This document shows, piece by piece, positions 27,855 through 36,410 of a DNA stretch of 64,000 nucleotides (position 1 is the stretch's first letter; each line of letters opens with the position of its first letter). The translations under genes and the position numbers were made by a program. Source of the DNA: Pedobacter sp. BAL39. GTDB lineage: Bacteria; Bacteroidota; Bacteroidia; Sphingobacteriales; Sphingobacteriaceae. Where the stretch lies: positions 1-64,000 of the forward strand of contig NZ_ABCM01000026.1 in the NCBI RefSeq assembly GCF_000170795.1, written 5' to 3'. The notes beneath the pieces were generated by a model, which worked only from the letters and a program-made list of their open reading frames with translations, made no database searches and was not told the origin of the DNA.

Positions 27855-29534
27855 ATGAAGTCATTACTATTTTATAGTCTATTGCTGTTCAGCTTTTTTC
27901 ACCCTACATCATCAAAAGGACAGACCATCGATCCTACAAAACTTAACAGCGCTTTAGCAGCACTTACAAAACCTGATGAGCCCGGATTTTCAGTTGCTAT
28001 TGTACAAAATTCAAAGGTCAGGTATGCCCAGGCATTCGGCATGTCAGATATCGTTTTGAAAAAGAGAAATACAGTTGGTACACCTTTCAACATCGCATCG
28101 ATGTCAAAGCAGTTTACCGCTGCATGTATTTACCTATTGGAGCGAGAAGGGAAACTAGCAACTTCCGATAAGCTGAGTAAATATTTTCCTGATCTTCCAT
28201 CCTACGCAGACAGCATCACCATCACTGATCTGATACACCACCAGAATGGGCTGAGGGATTATATTACGCTATTCTGGTTACGCGATATGACTGAAGATTC
28301 GGCTTACGGTCCCAGCAGCACCTATCAGATCCTGGCAAAACAGAAATCCTTGAATTTCAGTCCTGGAACCTCATTTAGTTATACCAACACAGGGTATTAT
28401 TTCTTGTCAGAGATCGTGAGGAAAGTGAGTGGGCAGGATCTTCAGGTCTATGCCCAACAGAACATTTTCAATCCATTAAAAATGAAACACACCTCTTTCT
28501 CGCGGACGCATGCAGTAAAAAATAAGGCCAATGGTTACTATCACAATGGAGAGCAGTTTATCATCCACAATCAACTGGATTCAACGATAGGACAAGGCAA
28601 TGCTTACAGTATCGTGGCCGATTGGAAATATTGGTTGCAGGAAATGAAAAACCATAAACTGCTTGGAGCGCAGGTATGGCGCAAAATGACCAGCCCAGCG
28701 TCGACAATTGACGAAAAACCAACAGGGTACGGCGGGGGATTACTGATCCACGATTTCCAAGGCCGTTCAACCATAGACCACGGTGGCGATCTTAGTGCTT
28801 ACCATAGTAAGATGACTTATTTCCCCAAAGAAGATCTGGGGATTGTCGTTTTCAGCAACAACAGCGAAATAGGCGGCAGCATGCTCACAGAATCCATTTA
28901 CAATCAGCTATTTAAAACTAAAGATTCTTCAGCGACTTCTAAGAATGTATCCTTTGTAAAAGACACCATTCGAAACATTACATTGGATACCAGTCGTTAT
29001 ACTGGGTTTTATCGGATCAAAGATAGTGAGGCCTTTACGTTGGAAGTGAAGGTTGCTGAACATAAGTTGACGGTAAACCAGCTTTGGAATGCATCCGAGT
29101 ACGCCATCGTACCGGATAATGATTCACTGTTCCATATCGATGGAAATAAGGATATCGGCTTTGAGTTCATCCACTTCAAGGACGGAAAATCAGATGAGGT
29201 GATCATCCATCAGAACAATCAACATACAGCGGCTAAAAGGATGACCATAATACCTTCCATCGCTACAAATATTGATGCCTATCTGGGCGTGTTTTACAAT
29301 CCTGAAATCGATGCTGTATATGAAGTAATGAATGACAAAGGAAGCCTTAAACTAAAAATAGCAAAATCAGAATTGCGGCTCAGCAGCACCGGGCAGAAAG
29401 ACAAATACAACATACCGGAAAACGGCATGCAGGTCACGTTTACAAGATCCGGTGATGACCGTATTGATGGATTGAAACTGAACCATATTCGCGTGAAAGA
29501 CCTATTGTTTTCAAGGCGGTCGACACGCCAATAA
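27855..29534 (+). CDS. Serine hydrolase, class C beta-lactamase / AmpH-like fold
   Basis: 559 residues from the ATG at 27855, chosen because a good signal peptide starts there (SLLFYSLLLFSFFHPTSSKGQ); an upstream ATG at 27819 would add 12 polar residues. Motifs of the family: SxxK in IASMSKQF (Ser82, Lys85), YxN in SYTNTGYYFL, and HGG in TIDHGGDLSAY. The C-terminal part (about 370 on) is an extra beta-rich domain as in many penicillin-binding-protein-like hydrolases. Periplasmic peptidase or esterase is likely; true beta-lactamase activity cannot be claimed. Confidence 0.92.
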   Translation: MKSLLFYSLLLFSFFHPTSSKGQTIDPTKLNSALAALTKPDEPGFSVAIVQNSKVRYAQAFGMSDIVLKKRNTVGTPFNIASMSKQFTAACIYLLEREGKLATSDKLSKYFPDLPSYADSITITDLIHHQNGLRDYITLFWLRDMTEDSAYGPSSTYQILAKQKSLNFSPGTSFSYTNTGYYFLSEIVRKVSGQDLQVYAQQNIFNPLKMKHTSFSRTHAVKNKANGYYHNGEQFIIHNQLDSTIGQGNAYSIVADWKYWLQEMKNHKLLGAQVWRKMTSPASTIDEKPTGYGGGLLIHDFQGRSTIDHGGDLSAYHSKMTYFPKEDLGIVVFSNNSEIGGSMLTESIYNQLFKTKDSSATSKNVSFVKDTIRNITLDTSRYTGFYRIKDSEAFTLEVKVAEHKLTVNQLWNASEYAIVPDNDSLFHIDGNKDIGFEFIHFKDGKSDEVIIHQNNQHTAAKRMTIIPSIATNIDAYLGVFYNPEIDAVYEVMNDKGSLKLKIAKSELRLSSTGQKDKYNIPENGMQVTFTRSGDDRIDGLKLNHIRVKDLLFSRRSTRQ

Positions 29535-29676
29535 ATGCAAACATTCCGCGACACGGGGCCGTTGACAACTACAATTGTGTCGTGCAAACCAATTACCACA
29601 TCAAAAGAAATCAACAATCAAATTACAATGGCAAGATTTTCTTAAGTTTACTACTTTAAAACTGCAATTCTGTTTG

Positions 29677-30996
29677 ATGTTCGAAACTATAAAGGGGGTA
29701 CATGCTAGATTGATTGGCAGCAATGCTGATACCACGCTGCAGGCCAGGATATTCCATGAAGTAAGTGTGATTGCTATGGTTGGTCTTCCTCTGGCAATAT
29801 TAGTCAATCTGATTATAAAAGTGCCCTATGTAAATTTAGCACTCACCGCAACATGGGGGCTGACGATTGCCACGTACATCAACTCCAGGTATTTCGGAAG
29901 GTTAAAGCTCAGCTTTATCTTATTTAGTGCGGGCACCAGCATTTTAACAGCGCTCAATTATTTCATCAACTCCGGCATCAATGGCCCTACATTAATCCTT
30001 TACCTTCTTTCGCTGGTCTTTACACTAGCAGTAATGCCCATTCGACAATATATATTCTGGATGTTAATTAATCTGGGATTTGTATGCGGACTACTATTTA
30101 TCGAATATTATGAGATTGGATATGTCGAGATCACCTATGCCAAACGCAGTGACCTGTTCATTGACACCGCAACAACATACATCTCGGTAGTCATATGTAT
30201 TGGTGCAATATTTTCCTACCTGATCACCAGTTACCAACGGGAAAAGAATAACGCAGTGATGGCTTCTGCAGCCCTAAAGGAGGCAAATGATTCCAAGACC
30301 CGGTTGTTATCAATTTTATCTCATGATCTGCGCTCTCCGCTTAATTCCATCGCATTTTTCCTGGAGTCGCTTCACGAGTATGAGGTAACGGCAGAGGAAC
30401 GCCGCTTCCTGGAAAGCAACCTGCTCAACGAGACAAAAAATACGCAGGTGATGCTCCACAATTTACTGAACTGGACAAAGTCGCAAATGGACGGGGGTAC
30501 CAGCGTAAATATGGTCAGATTGAACTTAGCAGAGGTCGTAAAGGCCTGCATGCCTGTGCATCAGGCAGCAGCAGACATCAAAAATGTTTCGATTAATGTG
30601 AATGTCGATGCATCTATTAAGTTAGATGCCGATTTGGATATGCTCAAGCTGGTCATCCGCAATCTGATCAACAATGCGGTTAAGTTTACGTTGCCGGGTG
30701 GGCAAATACGGATCTATAGCTCCTGCGATTCAGGTCATGCCAGATTACATGTGATGGATAATGGAGTTGGCATTTCTAAAATAAAACAAGAAGACCTTTT
30801 CAAACTGAATGCAGCATCGACTTATGGCACAAACAATGAAAAAGGTGTTGGACTGGGACTGATCCTATGTAAGGAGTATACAGAAATGCAGAATGGCAGG
30901 ATTAGCTGTCATAGTACACCCGAAAAAGGAACGACTTTTACTATAGAATTTGAGGAGATAACGACGGAAGAACACCACTTTACGCAAAGCAAGTGA
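29677..30996 (+). CDS. Membrane sensor histidine kinase
   Basis: 439 residues from the ATG at 29677 (an earlier TTG frame gives a poor N-terminus). Five or six TM helices (about 25-190) precede a HisKA domain with the phosphoacceptor LLSILSHDLRSPLNSI and an HATPase_c domain (N box NLINNAVKFT, G1 DNGVGIS, G2 GVGLGLILCKEY, G3 GTTFTIEF). No response regulator gene is next to it, so it is an orphan kinase here. The signal sensed by the membrane part is unknown. Confidence 0.93.
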   Translation: MFETIKGVHARLIGSNADTTLQARIFHEVSVIAMVGLPLAILVNLIIKVPYVNLALTATWGLTIATYINSRYFGRLKLSFILFSAGTSILTALNYFINSGINGPTLILYLLSLVFTLAVMPIRQYIFWMLINLGFVCGLLFIEYYEIGYVEITYAKRSDLFIDTATTYISVVICIGAIFSYLITSYQREKNNAVMASAALKEANDSKTRLLSILSHDLRSPLNSIAFFLESLHEYEVTAEERRFLESNLLNETKNTQVMLHNLLNWTKSQMDGGTSVNMVRLNLAEVVKACMPVHQAAADIKNVSINVNVDASIKLDADLDMLKLVIRNLINNAVKFTLPGGQIRIYSSCDSGHARLHVMDNGVGISKIKQEDLFKLNAASTYGTNNEKGVGLGLILCKEYTEMQNGRISCHSTPEKGTTFTIEFEEITTEEHHFTQSK

Positions 30997-31022
30997 CTTT
31001 ATTTTAAAAATCTTCAAGCACA

Positions 31023-31565
31023 TTACTGAGCATTGACCACAAGTTCGCCATTTTTATAATGTGACTCCTTTATCAATTTTCCATTGATATCGAAGGATTG
31101 TTCAAGGCCATGTTTCTCACCATTTTTGTATGTAGAAATGAGTTTCAACTGACCGTTCTCATGATAAAACTTTGAGATTCCTTCTTCATTATCATTGACA
31201 TAGTATTCGAGCTGACTAATTTGCCCATTTTGATAATATGCTACTTCTTTGCCTGTTCTCTGACTTTTAGCATTAAGAAATCGCTGCAAGCGCAGCTTCC
31301 CATTCGGATGATAGACAATAAAACTATCCACCTTAACCCCCATGTTGAAGTTCAGTTTAGTACGGAGTTGGCCGTTGTCGTAGTAGGTAAGCCTTGTCCC
31401 ATGATGCTTGTTATTCTTAAAATTTTCGTCCGTCCACAGCTTTCCGTTCTTATGGTATGTTTTGTAGTTGCCTTCCTTCTGTTGAGACTTGCCAGTTTGA
31501 CACGAATTCAATATAAGAATAAGCACGAGGCTAAATGGGATCAGGTAATTGCTAAGGTGTTTCAT
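31023..31565 (-). CDS. MORN-type repeat lipoprotein (YwqK-like)
   Basis: 180 residues from the ATG at 31565, chosen because a lipoprotein signal follows (LILILNSCQTGK). The rest is a series of MORN-variant repeats of about 20-23 residues, for example YHKNGKLWTDENFKNNKHHG, YYDNGQLRTKLNF, YYQNGQISQLEYY and FDINGKLIKESHYKNGE. Databases often name such proteins 'toxin-antitoxin system YwqK family antitoxin', but no toxin gene is adjacent, so the role is open. Confidence 0.85.
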   Translation of the reverse strand: MKHLSNYLIPFSLVLILILNSCQTGKSQQKEGNYKTYHKNGKLWTDENFKNNKHHGTRLTYYDNGQLRTKLNFNMGVKVDSFIVYHPNGKLRLQRFLNAKSQRTGKEVAYYQNGQISQLEYYVNDNEEGISKFYHENGQLKLISTYKNGEKHGLEQSFDINGKLIKESHYKNGELVVNAQ

Positions 31566-31622
31566 TTCGACTGTCAATATGCAGAAAAAAGAACAATTAA
31601 ATAAGGGAACTTTTCTGAAATA

Positions 31623-31949
31623 TCATTTTACATCATCCAGTGTAGTAGCCCACTCATTCATCGCCGTCAGCACTGGGATCAGCGTTTTCCCGACGGCACT
31701 AAGCTCATATTCCACTCTCGGAGGTTTTTCGTTATAGCTATGACGAAGGATCAGGCCATCCGCCTCCAGCTCCTTCAGCTGTTGGGTCAGTATCTTTCTT
31801 GAAATATCAGGTATCTGCACAGTAAGTCTCCCAAAACGTACATTTCCAGGTTCTATACGGGCCAAAATGATCGGCTTCCACTTTCCACCGATATAACGCA
31901 TTGTTTTTACAATGGGACAGATTGCCGGACGTTCTTCACTATTTTTCAT
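31623..31949 (-). CDS. HxlR-family transcriptional regulator
   Basis: 108 residues, the usual length. The conserved N-terminal Cys lies in AICPIVKTMRYIGGKWKP, followed by the winged helix: RFGRLTVQIPDISRKILTQQ, then LEADGLILRHSYNEKPPRVE and YELSAVGKTLIPVL. Proteins of this type often sense electrophiles or oxidants through the Cys. It is divergent from the SDR gene, and repeated TTAGTTAC sites between them (the first touches its start codon) suggest self-control and control of the SDR. Confidence 0.93.
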   Translation of the reverse strand: MKNSEERPAICPIVKTMRYIGGKWKPIILARIEPGNVRFGRLTVQIPDISRKILTQQLKELEADGLILRHSYNEKPPRVEYELSAVGKTLIPVLTAMNEWATTLDDVK

Positions 31950-32046
31950 TAGTTACCTATTTGTTACCACTTATTGCCCTTTAGTTACTTCCATGTTACC
32001 ACAGATGTCCCCTATAAATAAAAAACACCGTAATTCCTTTAGTTAC
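31949..32046. promoter_or_regulatory. Repeated operator-like sites, HxlR/SDR intergenic
   Basis: Two 22-base direct copies of TTAGTTACnnnnnnGTTACCAC lie at 31949-31970 and 31981-32002 (starts 32 bases apart, about three helical turns). A half site TTAGTTAC is at 32039-32046. The first copy touches the hxlR-type start codon and the half site precedes the SDR. They are good candidates for HxlR binding sites. Confidence 0.6.
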
Positions 32047-32142
32047 TTTGCGAAACAAAAGTAAATCAATTTTATCAGGGCTCGGTCAGTGCAAAGCAAA
32101 TTTTAGGCGTGCAACCGGTCCTGTTGTTAAAGAAGCATAAAA

Positions 32143-32934
32143 ATGGAACAGCACATTCAAGACACAGAATTAAAAGGAAAAATCGCCCTGGTAACGGGCG
32201 GAACTAAGGGCATCGGAAAAGCAATTGCAAATAAACTTGCTCAAGCAGGCGCGCAAGTGATCATCACAGCAAGAAACTCCCCGGCTGAAATTAATTCAGG
32301 CCATCATTTCATAGCGGCAGATCTGTCAAAAGCGGAAGATGTGAGCAGAGTCGCAAAAGAAGTAGCTGATCAGTTTGGTGGCGTGGACATCCTTATCAAT
32401 AATATGGGTGCAAATACTTTTCCTGGCGGCGGCTTCGCGACGCTTAGTGATGAAGACTGGGATCAGGCACTGCAGATAAACCTACTGTCATCTGTACGAT
32501 TAGACAGGGCATTGCTCCCTGAAATGCTGAAGAAAAAAAGGGGGGTAATCATTCATATTTCCTCCACCAGCGGCCAGTTTCCAATCTGGGAGTCAACAAT
32601 GGCTTACAGCGCCGCCAAGGCTGCATTGAATGCCTACAGCAAGTCGTTGGCCACGGAAGTTTCCAGTCAGGGATTGCGGGTGATTACCGTATCTCCGGGA
32701 CTCAACAAAACAGAAGCGATGACCACCTTCCTTGAAGATCTGGCAAAAAAAGCCGGAATTACACTGGAGGAGATGACAAATAATCTCTTTGCCAGAGTCG
32801 GCGGAGTGCCGATAGGTAGAATGGCTGATCCTGAGGAGACTGCCGAGCTCGTTCGTTTTCTGGTGTCTCCGAAAGCATCTTACATCACAGGCGCAAATTA
32901 TGCGATTGATGGAGGCAATTTTCCTATTGTATAA
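32143..32934 (+). CDS. Short-chain dehydrogenase/reductase
   Basis: 263 residues with TGGTKGIG (cofactor binding), DILINNMGAN, IIHISSTSGQ (Ser) and MAYSAAKAALNAYSK (YxxxK), ending YAIDGGNFPIV. IITARNS after strand two suggests NADPH. Divergent from the HxlR regulator, a frequent pairing in which the enzyme detoxifies the compound sensed. Substrate unknown. Confidence 0.92.
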   Translation: MEQHIQDTELKGKIALVTGGTKGIGKAIANKLAQAGAQVIITARNSPAEINSGHHFIAADLSKAEDVSRVAKEVADQFGGVDILINNMGANTFPGGGFATLSDEDWDQALQINLLSSVRLDRALLPEMLKKKRGVIIHISSTSGQFPIWESTMAYSAAKAALNAYSKSLATEVSSQGLRVITVSPGLNKTEAMTTFLEDLAKKAGITLEEMTNNLFARVGGVPIGRMADPEETAELVRFLVSPKASYITGANYAIDGGNFPIV

Positions 32935-32943
32935 AGTGATGAC

Positions 32944-32972
32944 AGCCGGCAGGAATCAGATTCCTGCCGGCT
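32944..32972 (+). terminator. Terminator after the SDR gene
   Basis: A perfect 13-base-pair stem, AGCCGGCAGGAAT (32944-32956) with ATTCCTGCCGGCT (32960-32972), loop CAG, 9 bases after the SDR stop. Confidence 0.75.
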
Positions 32973-33244
32973 CTAAAAAACCTGACCTCTATCAAAAAGC
33001 TAGGACAGTGTGGTGATGTCTAGAAATTCCCCATGGCAAGATCAATTATCTGATGCAAATGGAAAGTTCATCATCAGCAAAATACAAATCTGCGGGTCTG
33101 TCGGTTTAAACTCCATGGTTTACTTATTATGGTTGAGGTCAATATCATCCAGCTTGCCAAACTGAGGACAGAACAAAGTTGGACGGGAAATAGACTTGTT
33201 TATCACTGCTGTTTATTAGCGCTAATATTAAATCTATCGGGACA
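32973..33244. other. Intergenic stretch, no gene seen
   Basis: About 270 bases between the SDR terminator and the stop of the next, leftward gene. Short leftward frames exist (for instance one ending LDDIDLNHNK near 33125) but none has a start and a credible length. It may be the remains of a lost gene. No repeat or hairpin of note. Confidence 0.35.
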
Positions 33245-33748
33245 TTACGACCATATTTTCGCTACAATTTCGTCCACCGGATATTCGAAATAATTGCCGC
33301 TGTTATCCTTGTTCCTTTGGAACAGCTTAAGTTCATAAGCCCCGAAGTTTAGGGACAACAATGAGTGGTAATAGTCATCAAGATGGAAGTAAAATTGACT
33401 GTGGAAGCTTCCATCCTCATCTGAAGGAGCAGTACACGTCTTTAGGCGAGTGACGATCTCTTTTAATTCTTCCTTGCTGATGTCATCGATTATCAACGGA
33501 TCGGGTAAACTGATCTTAAAAGCCAGCGGTTCTGCTCCCTCTTCTTCCCACCATTCAGCCAGATTGAATATGGACATGTCTTTACCGGTCAGCAGACTTA
33601 ACTTAAGCTCTAGCTTTTCATATTCGGAAAAATTCTCATCGCCATTCTGATCACAGAAGTCCGTATACTGTAGAATCGCATCCAGTATGGTCTGATAATG
33701 TTGTTCAGCGGTCTTCAGATCTGGTTCAAGGACATCTCTTAGTTGCAT
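33245..33748 (-). CDS. Hypothetical acidic cytoplasmic protein
   Basis: 167 residues, strongly acidic, no signal peptide or TM helix. It begins with a helical stretch (LKTAEQHYQTILDAILQY), has a conspicuous AEWWEEEGAEPLAFKISLPDPL middle and ends in FYFHLDDYYHSLLSLNFGAYEL. I do not recognise the family. Small acidic proteins of this type are sometimes immunity proteins, but no toxin is nearby. It stands alone between a terminator and a 240-base spacer. Confidence 0.6.
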   Translation of the reverse strand: MQLRDVLEPDLKTAEQHYQTILDAILQYTDFCDQNGDENFSEYEKLELKLSLLTGKDMSIFNLAEWWEEEGAEPLAFKISLPDPLIIDDISKEELKEIVTRLKTCTAPSDEDGSFHSQFYFHLDDYYHSLLSLNFGAYELKLFQRNKDNSGNYFEYPVDEIVAKIWS

Positions 33749-33990
33749 TTGCGGTAGTTCTTTAACTTAGGTGCGGTAAATTAAACATCTTTTTATAATC
33801 TTCGAGGATATGATCGTGTGATTTTTCGCTTTACTGTATATTTAAATAATCAGGTTGGTTCTCGGTAAATTAAAAAAAAACAGCAACTAACGTGACCTTG
33901 GCAACGCGATTTCAAGACGCCTAGTCCCTTGTAAAAAAGACAGTTGGATTATCAAACCAGAAGCTGTATTTTTAATGAAATGAATAAATA

Positions 33991-34461
33991 ATGAAGAGAT
34001 TTTCACTGGTATTTACATTGATCGCGACCTTCTTCCTTGGCTTCGCTTTCAGTAGAAACATGACTACACCAAACCATAACAATATGAAAAAAGTTACAGG
34101 CATCGGCGGAATCTTTTTTAAAAGCAAAGATCCAAAAGCCACCAATCAGTGGTACAAAAAGCACCTTGGATTTGACACGACCCCATACGGTACAAGCTTT
34201 GAATGGCTGCAGGCGAATGACAGCACCAAAAAGGGCCTTACTCAGTGGAACCCTTTTGATGAGCACACTACCTATTTTGCTCCCTCAGAAAAGGAGTTTA
34301 TGATCAATTATACGGTGGACGACCTCGAAGCGCTGGTAGTGGAGCTTAGGAAGGAAAATGTCACCATTCTGGATGAGCTCGAAAACTCTGATTACGGTAA
34401 GTTCATCCACATCATCGATCCGGAAGGCAATAAGATTGAGTTGTGGGAACCTAAGGGGTAG
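33991..34461 (+). CDS. VOC/glyoxalase-fold protein
   Basis: 156 residues from 33991. A hydrophobic stretch (SLVFTLIATFFLGFAFS) at the N-terminus may be a signal or anchor; an internal ATG at 34084 (MKKVTGIGGIFF) would give a plain cytoplasmic VOC protein of 125 residues. The VOC domain follows: GGIFFKSKDPKATNQWYKKHLGF at the start and HIIDPEGNKIELWEP at the end with the metal-ligand Glu. Substrate unknown. Confidence 0.85.
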   Translation: MKRFSLVFTLIATFFLGFAFSRNMTTPNHNNMKKVTGIGGIFFKSKDPKATNQWYKKHLGFDTTPYGTSFEWLQANDSTKKGLTQWNPFDEHTTYFAPSEKEFMINYTVDDLEALVVELRKENVTILDELENSDYGKFIHIIDPEGNKIELWEPKG

Positions 34462-34486
34462 AATAACAAATGGAAGACGAATTACC

Positions 34487-34873
34487 ATGAGAAAAATTAT
34501 CTATGGCATCAACATCAGTTTGGATGGTTGCTGCGACCACGCGAAATTCGGTGGCGGCGATGATATCCAGGACTATTTCCGGAGGCTCCTGGAAAATGTT
34601 GATTTAATCATTTACGGGCGTAAAACGTATGAACTTATGATACCTTTCTGGCCTGAGGTCGCTCAAACGCAATCATTGAATGAGTCAGGCAATGCTTTTG
34701 CGAAAGTGTTTTCTAATCTCAAACGTATCGTTTTTTCGCGAACCCTAGACAGCGTAGACGATGAACAAACTACCATTATCCGTGATAACTTGAAAGACGA
34801 GATTATCAAACTAAAGCAACAGCCCGGCAAAGCAATATCCATTGGTGGCGTGGAATTTCCAGCCCAATTGTAG
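34487..34873 (+). pseudogene. Dihydrofolate reductase-family (RibD C-terminal fold) protein, C-terminally truncated
   Basis: 128 residues from the ATG at 34487. It matches the start of the bacterial 'dihydrofolate reductase family' (GINISLDGCCDHAKFGG, then LIIYGRKTYELMIPFW and RIVFSRTLDS) and stops at ISIGGVEFPAQL. Members usually run on for about 50-60 more residues that complete the sheet and carry VDE(Y/F). That part is absent here and the mnmE end follows after 28 bases. It is likely a truncated, non-functional gene, 25 bases behind the VOC gene. Confidence 0.65.
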
Positions 34874-34901
34874 TTGCCCGTTATTATTTACAGATGATCA
34901 A

Positions 34902-36272
34902 CTACTTACCGATACAAAACTTACTAAAAATATTCTCCAGCAAGTCATCCGTAGTAACTTGCCCAGTGATCTCACCAAGATAATGTAGCGCCTGTTTAAT
35001 ATCCATCGCTAAAAAGTCCGAAGTAACCGGATTTTCCAATCCATTGGACACACTTCTCAAAGCATCCTGCGTCCTCTGCAACGCTTCCACATGTCTGATG
35101 TTCGTTACCATCGTATGGTTCGCCGAAAGCTGGTCCCCTACCGCAGCATCATACACCAACTGTTTCAATTCTTCCACCTTTTCATTCTCTTTTGCAGATA
35201 TCGCAATAAAATGAACATCCGAAGGCAAATCGAGCGATTTAAGCACCTCTTCTGAAGAAAGGTCAATCTTATTGGCGACAGCAATGAACGTCAACCCTGG
35301 CTTATGTAAACTGGCTATATCATCTTTAATCTGGTCAATCGTCAAATTCACCACATCAAACAAGTACACCAATACTGCCGACTGGTTGATCTTTTGCATG
35401 GTTTTCTCTACCCCAATCGCTTCGATTGTATCCGTAGCCTCTCTGATTCCGGCAGTATCAATTAATCTAAAGTTTATGCCATTGATATTCAACAGTTCTT
35501 CAATTGTATCTCTTGTCGTACCAGCAATATCGCTCACAATCGCACGGTCCTCATTCAGTAACGCATTCAGCAAGGTAGATTTTCCTGCATTAGGCCTGCC
35601 GGCAATCACCGTATTGATTCCTTCCTTGATTACATTGCCCAGTTCAAAAGAGCGGATCAGCTTATTCAACACAACAGTAATCTTGTTAATTAGATCCTGC
35701 AGCTGATCTCTATTGGCAAATTCCACATCTTCCTCAGAGAAATCAAGTTCCAGTTCAATCATCGACGCAAAATGTATCAGCTGTTCTCTCAATACATTCA
35801 GCTCATTACTGAAACCACCACGCAATTGATTCATCGCCACATTATGTGCAGCCTGTGAATCTGAAGAAATCAGATCCGCAACCGCTTCTGCCTGAGACAA
35901 GTCTAAAGAGCCATTTAAGAAAGCCCTTAACGTAAACTCACCGGGTTTAGCCGCGGAAGCACCCTTTCTGATCAATAGAGAAATGATCTGCTGAATGATA
36001 TAATTGGATCCATGGCAGGAAATCTCCACCACATTCTCCTTAGTATAGGATTTCGGGGCCACAAACAAACTCACCACGACCTCATCAATCACGGTATCGC
36101 CATCCTTGATCAAACCAAAATGCAGCGTATGAGAATCTTGCTTTAGCAGGTCCTTGCCACTGAAGATAGCGTTGGTGATGGTAATTGCGTCCTTCCCTGA
36201 AAGTCGGATCACTCCTATTGCTCCCGCTCCGGGAGGCGTCGACAAGGCAACTATGGTGTCATTACTGATCAT
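34902..36272 (-). CDS. mnmE: tRNA modification GTPase MnmE
   Basis: 456 residues, full length. The N-terminal formyl-THF-binding domain (TIVALSTPPGAGAIGVIRLSG) is followed by a helical domain with an inserted G domain: G1 GRPNAGKSTLLN, G2/switch DIAGTTRDTIEE, G3 DTAG, G4 NKID. The conserved C-terminal FCIGK carries the catalytic-site Cys. With MnmG it makes the cmnm5 modification at U34 of some tRNAs. Housekeeping gene with no operon partner here. Confidence 0.98.
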   Translation of the reverse strand: MISNDTIVALSTPPGAGAIGVIRLSGKDAITITNAIFSGKDLLKQDSHTLHFGLIKDGDTVIDEVVVSLFVAPKSYTKENVVEISCHGSNYIIQQIISLLIRKGASAAKPGEFTLRAFLNGSLDLSQAEAVADLISSDSQAAHNVAMNQLRGGFSNELNVLREQLIHFASMIELELDFSEEDVEFANRDQLQDLINKITVVLNKLIRSFELGNVIKEGINTVIAGRPNAGKSTLLNALLNEDRAIVSDIAGTTRDTIEELLNINGINFRLIDTAGIREATDTIEAIGVEKTMQKINQSAVLVYLFDVVNLTIDQIKDDIASLHKPGLTFIAVANKIDLSSEEVLKSLDLPSDVHFIAISAKENEKVEELKQLVYDAAVGDQLSANHTMVTNIRHVEALQRTQDALRSVSNGLENPVTSDFLAMDIKQALHYLGEITGQVTTDDLLENIFSKFCIGK

Positions 36273-36300
36273 GTAGAGATTGCTGTTTAATGGTAATTTA

Positions 36301-36308
36301 CAAAACTA
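36301..36308 (-). promoter_or_regulatory. Candidate -7 element for mnmE
   Basis: On the minus strand TAGTTTTG matches TAnnTTTG, 28 bases before the mnmE ATG. No clear -33 box was seen. Confidence 0.4.
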
Positions 36309-36410
36309 GGCAAACATTTCATACCTTCCAGTGTTTAGCTATCTAAATACCAGGGAAACGTCCTAAAAAAACAAATAAACTACAATTCTAACATCTTTTA
36401 TACCTTTCTA

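Noticed and set aside
31023..31565. Toxin-antitoxin system, suggested by the 'YwqK antitoxin' name
   Set aside because: The protein is a MORN-repeat lipoprotein with a signal peptide and no toxin gene is adjacent; the name alone is not evidence.
33005..33240. Short leftward frames such as one ending LDDIDLNHNK
   Set aside because: No start codon with a credible length and no family could be named. A decayed gene is possible, but the evidence is too thin to list it as one.
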